A stretch of 64,000 nucleotides of DNA from CAZWES01 sp964632395 (lineage in GTDB: Bacteria > Patescibacteriota > Gracilibacteria > Peribacterales > Peribacteraceae), in assembly GCA_964632395.1 (NCBI GenBank), contig CAZWES010000003.1:1-64000 (forward strand), in the 5' to 3' direction. The notes below the pieces were generated by a model. The model worked only from the letters and a program-made list of their open reading frames with translations. It had not been told where the DNA came from and did not search any database. Made by a program: the position numbers and the translations under genes. This document shows, piece after piece, positions 31,112 through 38,480 of the stretch. The stretch's first letter is position 1. Each line of letters starts with the position of its first letter.

Positions 31112-32540
31112 CTCTCTCTTCACGAAAGTATGAGCGCAACTTCTGGCGGGCATGCTTTGTTTTAACAACCTGTGTCCATTGCTCAGATGGCTTTGGCCTG
31201 TTCCATGTGTGCACATCAACAACATCTCCATTTTCGAGTTGGTAATCAATCGGAGCAATTTTTCCATTGACGAGTGAATGCCTGTATCGCAGCCCTATAT
31301 CAGAGTGAACACGGAAAGCGAAATCAAGAGGCGTTGCACTTTTCCTTAGTTCTATAACATCACCTTTTGGCGTAAGAACATAAATTCGATCGGCGATTTC
31401 GTCCCCGTCTATTTCTTCATCTTCATTTTTTCCCTCACCAAGTTCTGTGAGCTTATCAAGGCGCCGTTTCCATGCGGTACCAATAACTTGTGTCTGTGAA
31501 CCGTGTTCTTTGTAATTCCAGTGTGCGGCGATTCCGTATTCTGCTTCTTCATCCATTCCTTTTGTCCTTATCTGAATTTCTACAGGAAAAGATTGATCCA
31601 CCTCACTCACGCCCAGTACGGTTGTGTGCAAAGATTGGTAGCCGTTTGGTTTTGGCATTGCAATGTAATCTTTCATCCTGTGCGCAATGGGGCGGAACCG
31701 TTTGTGTATCAATCCAAGCGTGCGATAACAATCCTCTTCTGTTTCCACCAGGATGCGGATTCCAAAAAGATCATTTAAGTCGTTCGGACTAGATACCCCC
31801 TTGCGGTGAATTTTGCGGAATATGCTGTAGGGATGTTTAAGGCGAGTGACAATATTTGATGGAATATTTTCTTCCTTGAGGATGGAGTCGATCAGGCTTT
31901 TACCTTCATCCAGGTGTGACCTGTGAATTTTCATCAATTCCGCAGTAGATCTACCAAGATCTTCGGCATCTTCCGGATACAAAAAAGAAAATGCCATGGT
32001 CTCCAGGTCATACTTGAGTGCGTAAATTCCAAGCCTTGCGCAAATCGGCCCGAATATTTCCAGCGATTCACGTGCTACAAGACTCCTTTCTTTTTTGTCC
32101 AGAATGTCGCCACGCTTTAACAAAATAAGTGTGTTGTGTAGAGCTATAAGTAGCACCCTAATATCTTTAGAAAATGTGATCACCATTCTTTTAAGTTGGT
32201 GCAGAGTCCTTTTTGGAGTTATGCCACATTCGCCTTCCAGCATAGAGAGGGTTGCAATTGTTGTGCGAACATCTTTGCCGAATCGTGCCTCAATTTCTTC
32301 CAGGCTCCCGAGCTTGTTTGCACATTGCAGAATGCACACAATAAGTGTGTGAGCATCGGGCTTTCTGGGCATCAATAAAGTTGCAACCTCCGTTACATAA
32401 TCAAAGCAGCTGTCTCCCCTATGGCAATCGCAATCATCATAAAAGCCAAGTGCCATTTCTAGGGCATCTTCGATGTCGCGGATGTCTTCCGCTGGAAGAT
32501 ATTTCTTCGTCTCTTCGATGATGGATATTTTCTTAGACAT
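31101..32540 (-). CDS. (p)ppGpp synthetase, Rel family with dead hydrolase domain
   Basis: 479 residues. The N-terminal HD domain is recognisable but its metal ligands are lost: the usual HD of the LLHD motif reads QC (VCILQCANKLG) and the first His is replaced (SCFDYVTEVA). The synthetase domain is intact (RLKHPYSIFRKIHRKG, NDLFGIRILVE, YIAMPKPNGYQSLHTTV). A TGS domain follows (DRIYVLTPKGDVIELRKSATP), then the protein ends without the C-terminal ACT/RRM part. This suggests a synthetase-only enzyme. The ATG at 32540 is supported by a TATTAT box 10 bases upstream. The 3' end overlaps tig by 11 bases. Confidence 0.88.
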   Translation of the reverse strand: MSKKISIIEETKKYLPAEDIRDIEDALEMALGFYDDCDCHRGDSCFDYVTEVATLLMPRKPDAHTLIVCILQCANKLGSLEEIEARFGKDVRTTIATLSMLEGECGITPKRTLHQLKRMVITFSKDIRVLLIALHNTLILLKRGDILDKKERSLVARESLEIFGPICARLGIYALKYDLETMAFSFLYPEDAEDLGRSTAELMKIHRSHLDEGKSLIDSILKEENIPSNIVTRLKHPYSIFRKIHRKGVSSPNDLNDLFGIRILVETEEDCYRTLGLIHKRFRPIAHRMKDYIAMPKPNGYQSLHTTVLGVSEVDQSFPVEIQIRTKGMDEEAEYGIAAHWNYKEHGSQTQVIGTAWKRRLDKLTELGEGKNEDEEIDGDEIADRIYVLTPKGDVIELRKSATPLDFAFRVHSDIGLRYRHSLVNGKIAPIDYQLENGDVVDVHTWNRPKPSEQWTQVVKTKHARQKLRSYFREERVRA

Positions 32541-32550
32541 TGGAATTGGC

Positions 32551-32556
32551 ATAATA
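32551..32556 (-). promoter_or_regulatory. -10 box TATTAT of rel, leaderless type
   Basis: On the minus strand TATTAT ends 10 bases before the ATG at 32540. Confidence 0.45.
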
Positions 32557-32622
32557 GCACATGTTGCAATATTTTTCTGTAAATAAAGTTGCAAGATAAT
32601 CTCATATTACAGAAAAGTGCGT

Positions 32623-32628
32623 TACACT
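32623..32628 (+). promoter_or_regulatory. -10 box TACACT of murI, leaderless type
   Basis: TACACT ends 6 bases before the ATG at 32635. Confidence 0.5.
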
Positions 32629-32634
32629 GGCTGT

Positions 32635-33453
32635 ATGCTTGGTGTCTTCGATTCCGGCGCGGGGGGATTGACAGTGCTTAGTGCCATTCGCAACAGGCTT
32701 CCGGAACTCTCTATCACTTATCTCGGTGATAGTGCAAGAACGCCGTATGGGAATCAAAGTCGCGAAGTGGTTACACGAAACACCAAAGAGTGTTGTCAGT
32801 TCCTTTTTGATCGCGGATGTAATTTGATAATACTTGCATGCAACACAGCATCTGCTGACACGTTGCGTGAGTTGCAATGCGAATGGCTTCCAAAAATGAG
32901 AGAGGGGATGAAAAAAAATGTGAATGTAATCGGCGTCATACGTCCTCTTGCAGAAGAAGCAGCATCTCAAACGAAAAATAATTGTATTGGAGTGGTTGGG
33001 ACGAGGAGTACGGTTGAGTCTGAAGTGTATGTGAAAGAATTTGAGAAGCTAAATCCTGCGATTCGTGTTGTTCAACAATCATGTCCATTACTTGTTCCGC
33101 TTGTTGAGGAGGGGTGGGTGAAAAAACCGGAAACCAGGCGAGTTGTTCGTGGATATCTTCAGTCCATAAAAAGCAGTAATCCAGATGTTCTAATTCTTGG
33201 TTGCACGCATTACGAAGCGCTTCATGCACTCTTCCGTCAAAAGATGGGAAAGCGATGCAAAGTGCTTCACTCGCCATCAGTCGTTGCAGAAAAGTTGGGT
33301 GACTATCTCGAGCAACATCCAGAATATGAAATTGAGCGCTCAGGCGAACTCAGATTTTTGACAACGGGTGACCCTGTTCGATTTGCCGAGATCGGGTCAA
33401 GATTCTACGGAGAGAAGATTTTGGGAGCGGAAAAGGTAGAAATCCCTTGCTAA
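32635..33453 (+). CDS. murI: Glutamate racemase
   Basis: 272 residues. It makes D-glutamate for peptidoglycan. The N-terminal FDSGAGGLTVL has catalytic Asp6 and Ser7. The two catalytic cysteines are Cys69 (ILACNTASA) and Cys190 (LGCTHYE), with YLGDSARTPYG in between. The presence of murI together with the LCP protein at 44517 indicates a peptidoglycan wall. The ATG at 32635 is chosen on family alignment and on the TACACT box. Confidence 0.94.
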   Translation: MLGVFDSGAGGLTVLSAIRNRLPELSITYLGDSARTPYGNQSREVVTRNTKECCQFLFDRGCNLIILACNTASADTLRELQCEWLPKMREGMKKNVNVIGVIRPLAEEAASQTKNNCIGVVGTRSTVESEVYVKEFEKLNPAIRVVQQSCPLLVPLVEEGWVKKPETRRVVRGYLQSIKSSNPDVLILGCTHYEALHALFRQKMGKRCKVLHSPSVVAEKLGDYLEQHPEYEIERSGELRFLTTGDPVRFAEIGSRFYGEKILGAEKVEIPC

Positions 33454-33506
33454 GGGTGTTTTTTGGTGTTAGAGTCTCTTGCCGGTATCTCGTAAACCTA
33501 AAAATT

Positions 33507-33773
33507 ATGCTCGCACGAACCGCCAAGAAAAAACTCATAGGCAAGCATCAGTCGCATAAGAAGGACACAGGGTCGCCTCAGGTGCAGGTTGCGATCCTCT
33601 CAGAAGAGATCAGCATGCTAGTTGAGCACCTCCAGGAGCACCCGAAGGATGAATCCGCACGTCGTGGGCTTCTTGGAAAAGTGGCTCAGAGACGAAAGAT
33701 CCTGAATCACCTTAGAATGAATGATCCGGGGATGTATCAGGATGTGGTTACGGCGAATAAGTTGAAGAAGTAA
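33507..33773 (+). CDS. rpsO: 30S ribosomal protein uS15
   Basis: 88 residues matching S15 throughout: DTGSPQVQVAILSEEI, LTEHL-like VEHLQEHPKDESARRGLLG and RRKILNHLR. It binds the central domain of 16S rRNA early in 30S assembly. In many bacteria it lies directly before pnp. Here four genes, including a RAYT, separate them. Confidence 0.95.
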   Translation: MLARTAKKKLIGKHQSHKKDTGSPQVQVAILSEEISMLVEHLQEHPKDESARRGLLGKVAQRRKILNHLRMNDPGMYQDVVTANKLKK

Positions 33774-33883
33774 CCGGCTTCGCGGTGTTCTAGTGGTTTT
33801 GTATTTACTCACTTGGTGTTTTCGCATATTGGCGATCCCGCTACGCCGGGTTATTTTCAGATGACAATGTGCACCCGTACCGG

Positions 33884-33889
33884 TACAAT
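33884..33889 (+). promoter_or_regulatory. -10 box TACAAT, leaderless type
   Basis: TACAAT ends 8 bases before the ATG at 33898 of the TrpR-like gene. A GGCGATCCCGCTACGCCGG palindromic fragment lies 30 bases upstream. Confidence 0.5.
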
Positions 33890-33897
33890 GGTGAGCC

Positions 33898-34194
33898 ATG
33901 TCGCCCCCCAGTCGTTTTCGGGATCTCTATGAACTCTTTTCCTCCGTCAAATCGGCAAAGGAGGCAGAAGCGCTGCTTAAGGATATTCTGACGCCTCAGG
34001 AGCTCGATTCCGTTGCAGAGCGCTGGCAGCTCATAAAAATGCTTGATGAGGGTGTCCCGCAGCGCGAAATTGCCAAGAAGCTCGGAATTTCCATAAGCAA
34101 GATAACTCGAGGTTCCAGGATGATGCAGTACGGTAGCGGGGGGTTTGAGATGTTTTTGCGGAAAATGGGGAAAAAAGTGGGAAAAAGGGGTTGA
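33898..34194 (+). CDS. TrpR/YerC-family DNA-binding protein
   Basis: 98 residues with the Trp-repressor fold pattern: helical N-terminal part, LTPQELDSVAERWQLIKML and a helix-turn-helix VPQREIAKKLGISISKITRGSR. YerC/YecD-type members without a tryptophan operon are common in small genomes and their targets are unknown. No tryptophan biosynthesis is in this window; only trpS is present. Confidence 0.82.
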   Translation: MSPPSRFRDLYELFSSVKSAKEAEALLKDILTPQELDSVAERWQLIKMLDEGVPQREIAKKLGISISKITRGSRMMQYGSGGFEMFLRKMGKKVGKRG

Positions 34195-34230
34195 CGGGGA
34201 GGGGAGTGGTGTGTAATGGTGTAGCGGTAC

Positions 34231-34557
34231 ATGGTTACATCTTCTGCAGAGCTGGCCAAGGATAATGATTTACTAGTAAAGGTGTTTACACCTTCTGGGT
34301 GCGATGAGCATCGTGTAATGCAATCTATGCTTAGATATCAAATTCTTGATATCTTGAATGCCAGTGGTATTGCATCAGAAGTACAATTTCGAATTTTAAA
34401 TCAGGGGAATCTTGGTAATCATTATTCCTTTAGAGAAGGAGAAGGTGGGTTTGATGAGGATAGTGTGATGGTTGTTATAAGTAATGGATCGAGTGTTAAA
34501 AGTGAAGGAGGTGCAGTAGTTCGATTTGGGGGAGGTAGCGGATGGCAAGAAGGCTAA
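34231..34557 (+). CDS. Hypothetical protein, 108 aa
   Basis: Unrecognised. No signal peptide or membrane helix is visible. The C-terminal third is Gly and Ser rich. It starts 36 bases after the TrpR-like gene and ends shortly before the REP palindrome, so it may share the TrpR-like transcript. Confidence 0.4.
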   Translation: MVTSSAELAKDNDLLVKVFTPSGCDEHRVMQSMLRYQILDILNASGIASEVQFRILNQGNLGNHYSFREGEGGFDEDSVMVVISNGSSVKSEGGAVVRFGGGSGWQEG

Positions 34558-34649
34558 GAGCGGAGTGCTTTGGTGATTTTGCAAGTCAGCAGTGTGCTCC
34601 GATTGTTGCGGAGTGTTTTTTGTGTGCGAAGAGTGTGCAGGTGTTTCGT

Positions 34650-34739
34650 CGTCGTAGAGACGCCTGACCTACCATGTGGAACTCCCAGCAAGATAGAATT
34701 GGATGGTAGCAAATGCAGAGGGGAGGGCGTCTCATCGGA
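34650..34739 (+). repeat. REP-like palindromic unit, left of RAYT
   Basis: A 90-base unit that begins CGTCGTAGAGACGCC and ends GGGCGTCTCATCGGA, so it folds on itself. It is an inverted partner of 35357-35445. Confidence 0.7.
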
Positions 34740-34785
34740 GAAAATAACCCGCACAAAGAACCTCCAGCACACAAGGTAAATGCGT

Positions 34786-34791
34786 TACAAT
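34786..34791 (+). promoter_or_regulatory. -10 box TACAAT of the RAYT gene, leaderless type
   Basis: TACAAT ends 8 bases before the ATG at 34800. Confidence 0.5.
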
Positions 34792-34799
34792 ATCCGCCC

Positions 34800-35324
34800 A
34801 TGGCGGGTTTCCCCAGTGCCGACAATCTTTTGTACAAAGGCAAATACCGCATCCCATCAGCAAGACTCAAGGATTGGGATTACGCATCGGAAGGTTATTA
34901 TTACGTTACGATCTGTACCAAAGACAGGAGATGCCTATTCGGCAATGTTGTGGAAATAAAAGAGGAGCCAGGGGCTATCATTAAACTCTCGGATGCAGGA
35001 AAAATATTGGAAAAGTGCTGGCTCCGCATTCCTAAAAAATATCCTAATGTATCCCTGGATACTTTTCAGATAATGCCTAATCACTTGCACGGGCTTATTT
35101 TTATTGAGGAGCGGATAGAAGATGTGACGCTCGGGCTTTTGATGAATCAATTTAAAGCATCATGCACAAGTAAAGTCCGTATGACTGGATGTAAAGAATT
35201 TGAATGGCAGTCTAGATTTCATGATCACATCGTTCGCAACGAAAAGGATCTTGAACGCATACGCAGGTATATCGAATGCAATCCGATTATGTGGATTGCT
35301 GGTGAGGATGAAGAGCAGAGATAA
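34800..35324 (+). CDS. REP-associated tyrosine transposase (RAYT, Y1 HUH family)
   Basis: 174 residues. YYYVTICTKDRRCLFG is the N-terminal strand of Y1 transposases. MPNHLHGLIFIEE contains the HUH metal-binding pair (HLH). The region WQSRFHDHIVRNEKDLERIRRYIECNP has the usual late part with the candidate nucleophile tyrosine in IRRYIECNP. It should nick and join single-stranded REP hairpins, and REP-like palindromes flank it on both sides (34650-34739, 35357-35445). Confidence 0.88.
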   Translation: MAGFPSADNLLYKGKYRIPSARLKDWDYASEGYYYVTICTKDRRCLFGNVVEIKEEPGAIIKLSDAGKILEKCWLRIPKKYPNVSLDTFQIMPNHLHGLIFIEERIEDVTLGLLMNQFKASCTSKVRMTGCKEFEWQSRFHDHIVRNEKDLERIRRYIECNPIMWIAGEDEEQR

Positions 35325-35356
35325 TTTTGCTGGACGTGGTTTCGACTGCCACTTCC

Positions 35357-35445
35357 TCCGTAGAGACGCCCTCCCCGCTGCATTCAGTTCCACTTGGTTT
35401 TCGTCATATTTTTTTGCACCGAGTAGGTCGGGCGTCTCTACGACG
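35357..35445 (-). repeat. REP-like palindromic unit, right of RAYT
   Basis: An inverted copy of the left unit. The outer 23 bases match with one difference (35423-35445 against 34650-34672), and the inner GGGGAGGGCGTCTC block also matches. Confidence 0.7.
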
Positions 35446-35510
35446 TCATGGCACCTCTTCGGCAAAGCATTTTTCCTGATAATTCGCTTCCTCTCCCATC
35501 CAATCTGTCC

Positions 35511-35516
35511 TATACT
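35511..35516 (+). promoter_or_regulatory. Probable -10 box of pnp with long leader
   Basis: TATACT lies about 157 bases before the pnp ATG. Unlike most promoters here this leaves a long 5' UTR. In other bacteria the pnp leader is the target of PNPase autoregulation. Confidence 0.35.
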
Positions 35517-35673
35517 GCACTCAGCTCCTTTCTTCCACTGCAAGACTCTTACTTGGGTTTACGTTCTACTCTTCCTGCTCAGGGCAACAATGAAGGTTGG
35601 AATGTGAATCCATCTACGTAAGATCTTCAAGTGTGTGAGGAAGGGATATTTCTATCCTTTCTCCATTTCCGTT

Positions 35674-37974
35674 ATGTCAAAATCACAGACCGCAGCGTTT
35701 GCTGCACAAAAACCCTTCGACTCAGGCGGCACGGCCGCCTTCGCTCAGGACAGGGAATACACCCTCGAGCTTGGCGACAAGCCGCTTGTAGTCCGAACAG
35801 GTATGTTCGCGAACCAGGCAAATGCCACAACGCTTTGTCAGATTGGTGAAACCGTCTGTATGGGCAACTGCACAGTTTCTTCCAGAGCGCGTGAGGGTGT
35901 CAACTTCCTTCCACTCCAGGTTGTCTACCAGGAAAAGTATTACGCCGGTGGAAAAATTGCAGGATCCAGGTTCCGAAAGCGTGAAGGACGCCCTGCAGAT
36001 AATTATGTGCTGATGGGCAGAGTTGTTGATCGCGGGCTTAGGCCGATGTTGCCGAAGCACCTGCGTCGTGATATTCAGGTTTTCTGCACAGTTCTTTCAT
36101 ATGACTTTGAGAATGAACACGATGTTGCATCTTCAAATGCTGCGAACCTTGCGGTTGCGATCAGCGATTGTCCTGCGGATGGCCCTTTGGGCACCGTTCG
36201 CGTTGGAGTCATCGGCGGTGAACTCGTCCTCAATCCAACTCGCGAAGCGCGAACGAAATCAGATCTCGACATGGTACTCACGGCGTCACCGGAGAGGATT
36301 GTTATGATAGAAGCTGGTGCAAATCAAGTTCCGGAAGAGGAGGTTTTGCGAGCAATCCAGTTTGGTAAAAAATGGGCACAGAAGATTGCGAAGTTCTTTG
36401 CAGACATACAAAAGGAGATCGGCAAGCCAAAATTTGAGGTTGATCCTCCTTTTTCGCATGAGGAAGCCTCCGCATATCTTCGCGAATGGGCGATTAAAGA
36501 CGTAACCAAAGCCATCAAAGAACCTATGGCCAAACTGGAGCGTCGCCAGATTTTCAACGAATTCATAAATGGTGCAGAGGAAAAACTTACGGAGAAGTTC
36601 GGCAAGGTTCCACCTGAAGGCAATGAAGAACTCGAAGAGCTCTACAAAAACACATCCGATCTAATGGACAAAATAATAAAGACAGAAGTCAGACGTCTTG
36701 TTCTTGAAGAAGGCCTGAGAATGAGTTCCAGAAAGGTTGATGAAATTCGTCCGATTGGTGCAATGGTTGATGTTCTACCAAACTTTGTTCACGGATCAGG
36801 GCTTTTCCAGCGAGGTGAAACTCAGGGGCTTACAACCTGTACGCTCGGCGCACCCGGCGACAAACAAATTTCCGAAGGAATGGAAGGGGAGTACAAACAG
36901 CGTTACATGCACCACTACAACTTCCCACCTTTCTCTGTTGGTGAAACTTCCAACCGTCTATTTGTTGGGAATCGCGAGATTGGTCATGGGTGTCTTGCGC
37001 AAAAAGGTCTTACACCCGTGCTCCCGAGTGAGGAAGATTTCCCATACACAATCCGCACTGTCACGGAAATTCTGGAAAGCAACGGTAGCTCCTCCATGGC
37101 CGCGACATGTGGCTCAACTCTTGCGCTGATGGCTGCAGGTGTTCCGATCGCAGCTCCTGTTTCCGGAATTGCACTTGGTCTTATTTCTGATGAAAAGGCA
37201 GACAAGTATGTAATTCTCTCCGATTTGCAGGACGAGGAAGACTTTGGTGGAGATATGGACTTTAAAGTCACAGGAACCGAAAAGGGTGTGACTGCAATCC
37301 AGATGGATATCAAAATAAAGGGACTTCCGGATCATGTATTTGAGGAAGCACTCAAAAAGGCGCGTGATGGGCGTTTGCACATCCTAAAACAGATGCTTGC
37401 TGCAATTCCTGAGCCGCGTAAGGAGCTGAGTCCCCGCGCACCTCGCATTGAGACCATCCAAATTGATCCGGATGACATTCGTCTCGTAATTGGAAAGGGT
37501 GGCGAAACAATCCAGAAGATAACGGGAGATCTTGGTGTGGAAGTTGATATAGAAGATAGCGGTCTTGTGTTCGTAACTGCTGCTGATGGTGAAGCTATGG
37601 AAAAAGCCAGAGAGTGGATTCAGGGAATTGTGGAAAAGCCCGAGGTCGGCAAGATCTACAAATCGAAGGTTGTTCGCATCATCGCCGGAGTCGGCGCAAT
37701 CGTCGAGTTCCTCCATGGCAAAGATGCAATGATCCACATCAGCGAGCTCCAATGGCAGCGCACGGAAAATGTTGAGGATGTTGTGAATATGGGTGATGAG
37801 ATTGATGCGCTTTGTGTGGAGTTTGATCCGCTGGAGAACAAGACGCGGCTTTCGCTAAAGCAAATGAAGCCAAGGCCGGAAGGAACTTTCGATGACCGTC
37901 CTCCCCGGGGTCCGGGTCGTGGCGGTCCTCCAAGAGGACGCGGTCCGGGGCATCCGCATAGGCATCGTCGGTAA
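35674..37974 (+). CDS. pnp: Polyribonucleotide nucleotidyltransferase (PNPase)
   Basis: 766 residues. Two RNase PH domains (about 20-230 and 330-560, with ATTLCQIGETVCMG, RPADNYVLMGRVVDRGLRP and ATCGSTLALMAAGVP), a KH domain (IETIQIDPDDIRLVIGKGGET) and an S1 domain (VGKIYKSKVVRIIAGVGAIVEF). It is the phosphorolytic 3' exonuclease of the RNA degradosome. The tail after S1 is Arg/Gly/Pro rich (GPGRGGPPRGRGPGHPHRHRR), likely an RNA-binding extension. A small repeat-encoded insertion (residues 13-26) lies between the initiator and the first strand. The ATG at 35674 is chosen because an upstream GTG would add an unrelated hydrophobic stretch. Confidence 0.93.
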   Translation: MSKSQTAAFAAQKPFDSGGTAAFAQDREYTLELGDKPLVVRTGMFANQANATTLCQIGETVCMGNCTVSSRAREGVNFLPLQVVYQEKYYAGGKIAGSRFRKREGRPADNYVLMGRVVDRGLRPMLPKHLRRDIQVFCTVLSYDFENEHDVASSNAANLAVAISDCPADGPLGTVRVGVIGGELVLNPTREARTKSDLDMVLTASPERIVMIEAGANQVPEEEVLRAIQFGKKWAQKIAKFFADIQKEIGKPKFEVDPPFSHEEASAYLREWAIKDVTKAIKEPMAKLERRQIFNEFINGAEEKLTEKFGKVPPEGNEELEELYKNTSDLMDKIIKTEVRRLVLEEGLRMSSRKVDEIRPIGAMVDVLPNFVHGSGLFQRGETQGLTTCTLGAPGDKQISEGMEGEYKQRYMHHYNFPPFSVGETSNRLFVGNREIGHGCLAQKGLTPVLPSEEDFPYTIRTVTEILESNGSSSMAATCGSTLALMAAGVPIAAPVSGIALGLISDEKADKYVILSDLQDEEDFGGDMDFKVTGTEKGVTAIQMDIKIKGLPDHVFEEALKKARDGRLHILKQMLAAIPEPRKELSPRAPRIETIQIDPDDIRLVIGKGGETIQKITGDLGVEVDIEDSGLVFVTAADGEAMEKAREWIQGIVEKPEVGKIYKSKVVRIIAGVGAIVEFLHGKDAMIHISELQWQRTENVEDVVNMGDEIDALCVEFDPLENKTRLSLKQMKPRPEGTFDDRPPRGPGRGGPPRGRGPGHPHRHRR
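35709..35752. repeat. Palindromic repeat near the 5' end of pnp
   Basis: CCTTCGACTCAGGCGGC and GCCGCCTTCGCTCAGGAC form an imperfect palindrome of the CCTTCGAC...CTCAGG type. It is in frame. Confidence 0.55.
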
Positions 37975-37982
37975 ACGGTGTG

Positions 37983-38363
37983 TCATCCCCAAACCTTTCT
38001 AACCTTCTTCTTCGCCTTACCAACAACCTTTTTTGCCTTCTTAGAAACCCCCGGAAGGCATTCCTTAGTCTTATCCATTGCTCTGGAAGCGATGTCCCCG
38101 GCCTCACCCTGCAGAGACTTACATTTCTTCTTTGCGCCCCGTTTCATCTTTTTCCAAAAGCCCTGAACCTCTTTACTATTTGCCCATTCCTTGGCTTCCT
38201 TTGCAAATTCTTTTCCGCCTCTCTTCATCTCATCCCCAAAAATCTTTGCAGCATGACCCGGATCATCTGCTTTCTTAAGCTTGTTCCTGAGTTTCTTGTT
38301 ACTCAAAAGTATGCCTCCGAAAAGTCCGGAGGCGGCGCCGATGAGGAAGTTCAATTTTCGCAT
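37983..38363 (-). CDS. YtxH-like basic protein, 126 aa
   Basis: An N-terminal hydrophobic Gly-rich segment (LNFLIGAASGLFGGILLS) precedes a Lys-rich helical part (KKLRNKLKK, FWKKMKRGAKKK, KKVVGKAKKKVRK). This is the layout of YtxH-type general-stress proteins, membrane anchored with a charged tail. The C-terminal third looks histone-like and could bind nucleic acid. Convergent with pnp. Confidence 0.55.
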   Translation of the reverse strand: MRKLNFLIGAASGLFGGILLSNKKLRNKLKKADDPGHAAKIFGDEMKRGGKEFAKEAKEWANSKEVQGFWKKMKRGAKKKCKSLQGEAGDIASRAMDKTKECLPGVSKKAKKVVGKAKKKVRKVWG

Positions 38364-38435
38364 GGTGGGATGAGATTATACGTTCTGTGTATCTGTTGGC
38401 AATAGGTGGTGTAGTTGCGTGATGGTCGAATTGTT

Positions 38436-38473
38436 AAATGGTTAAATTGCTAAGTTTAGCAATTTAACCATTT
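38436..38473. terminator. Terminator hairpin of uvrC
   Basis: A 16-bp AT-rich stem (AAATGGTTAAATTGCT with its complement) and a 6-base loop lie 8 bases past the uvrC stop codon. Confidence 0.6.
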
Positions 38474-38480
38474 ATCCTTC

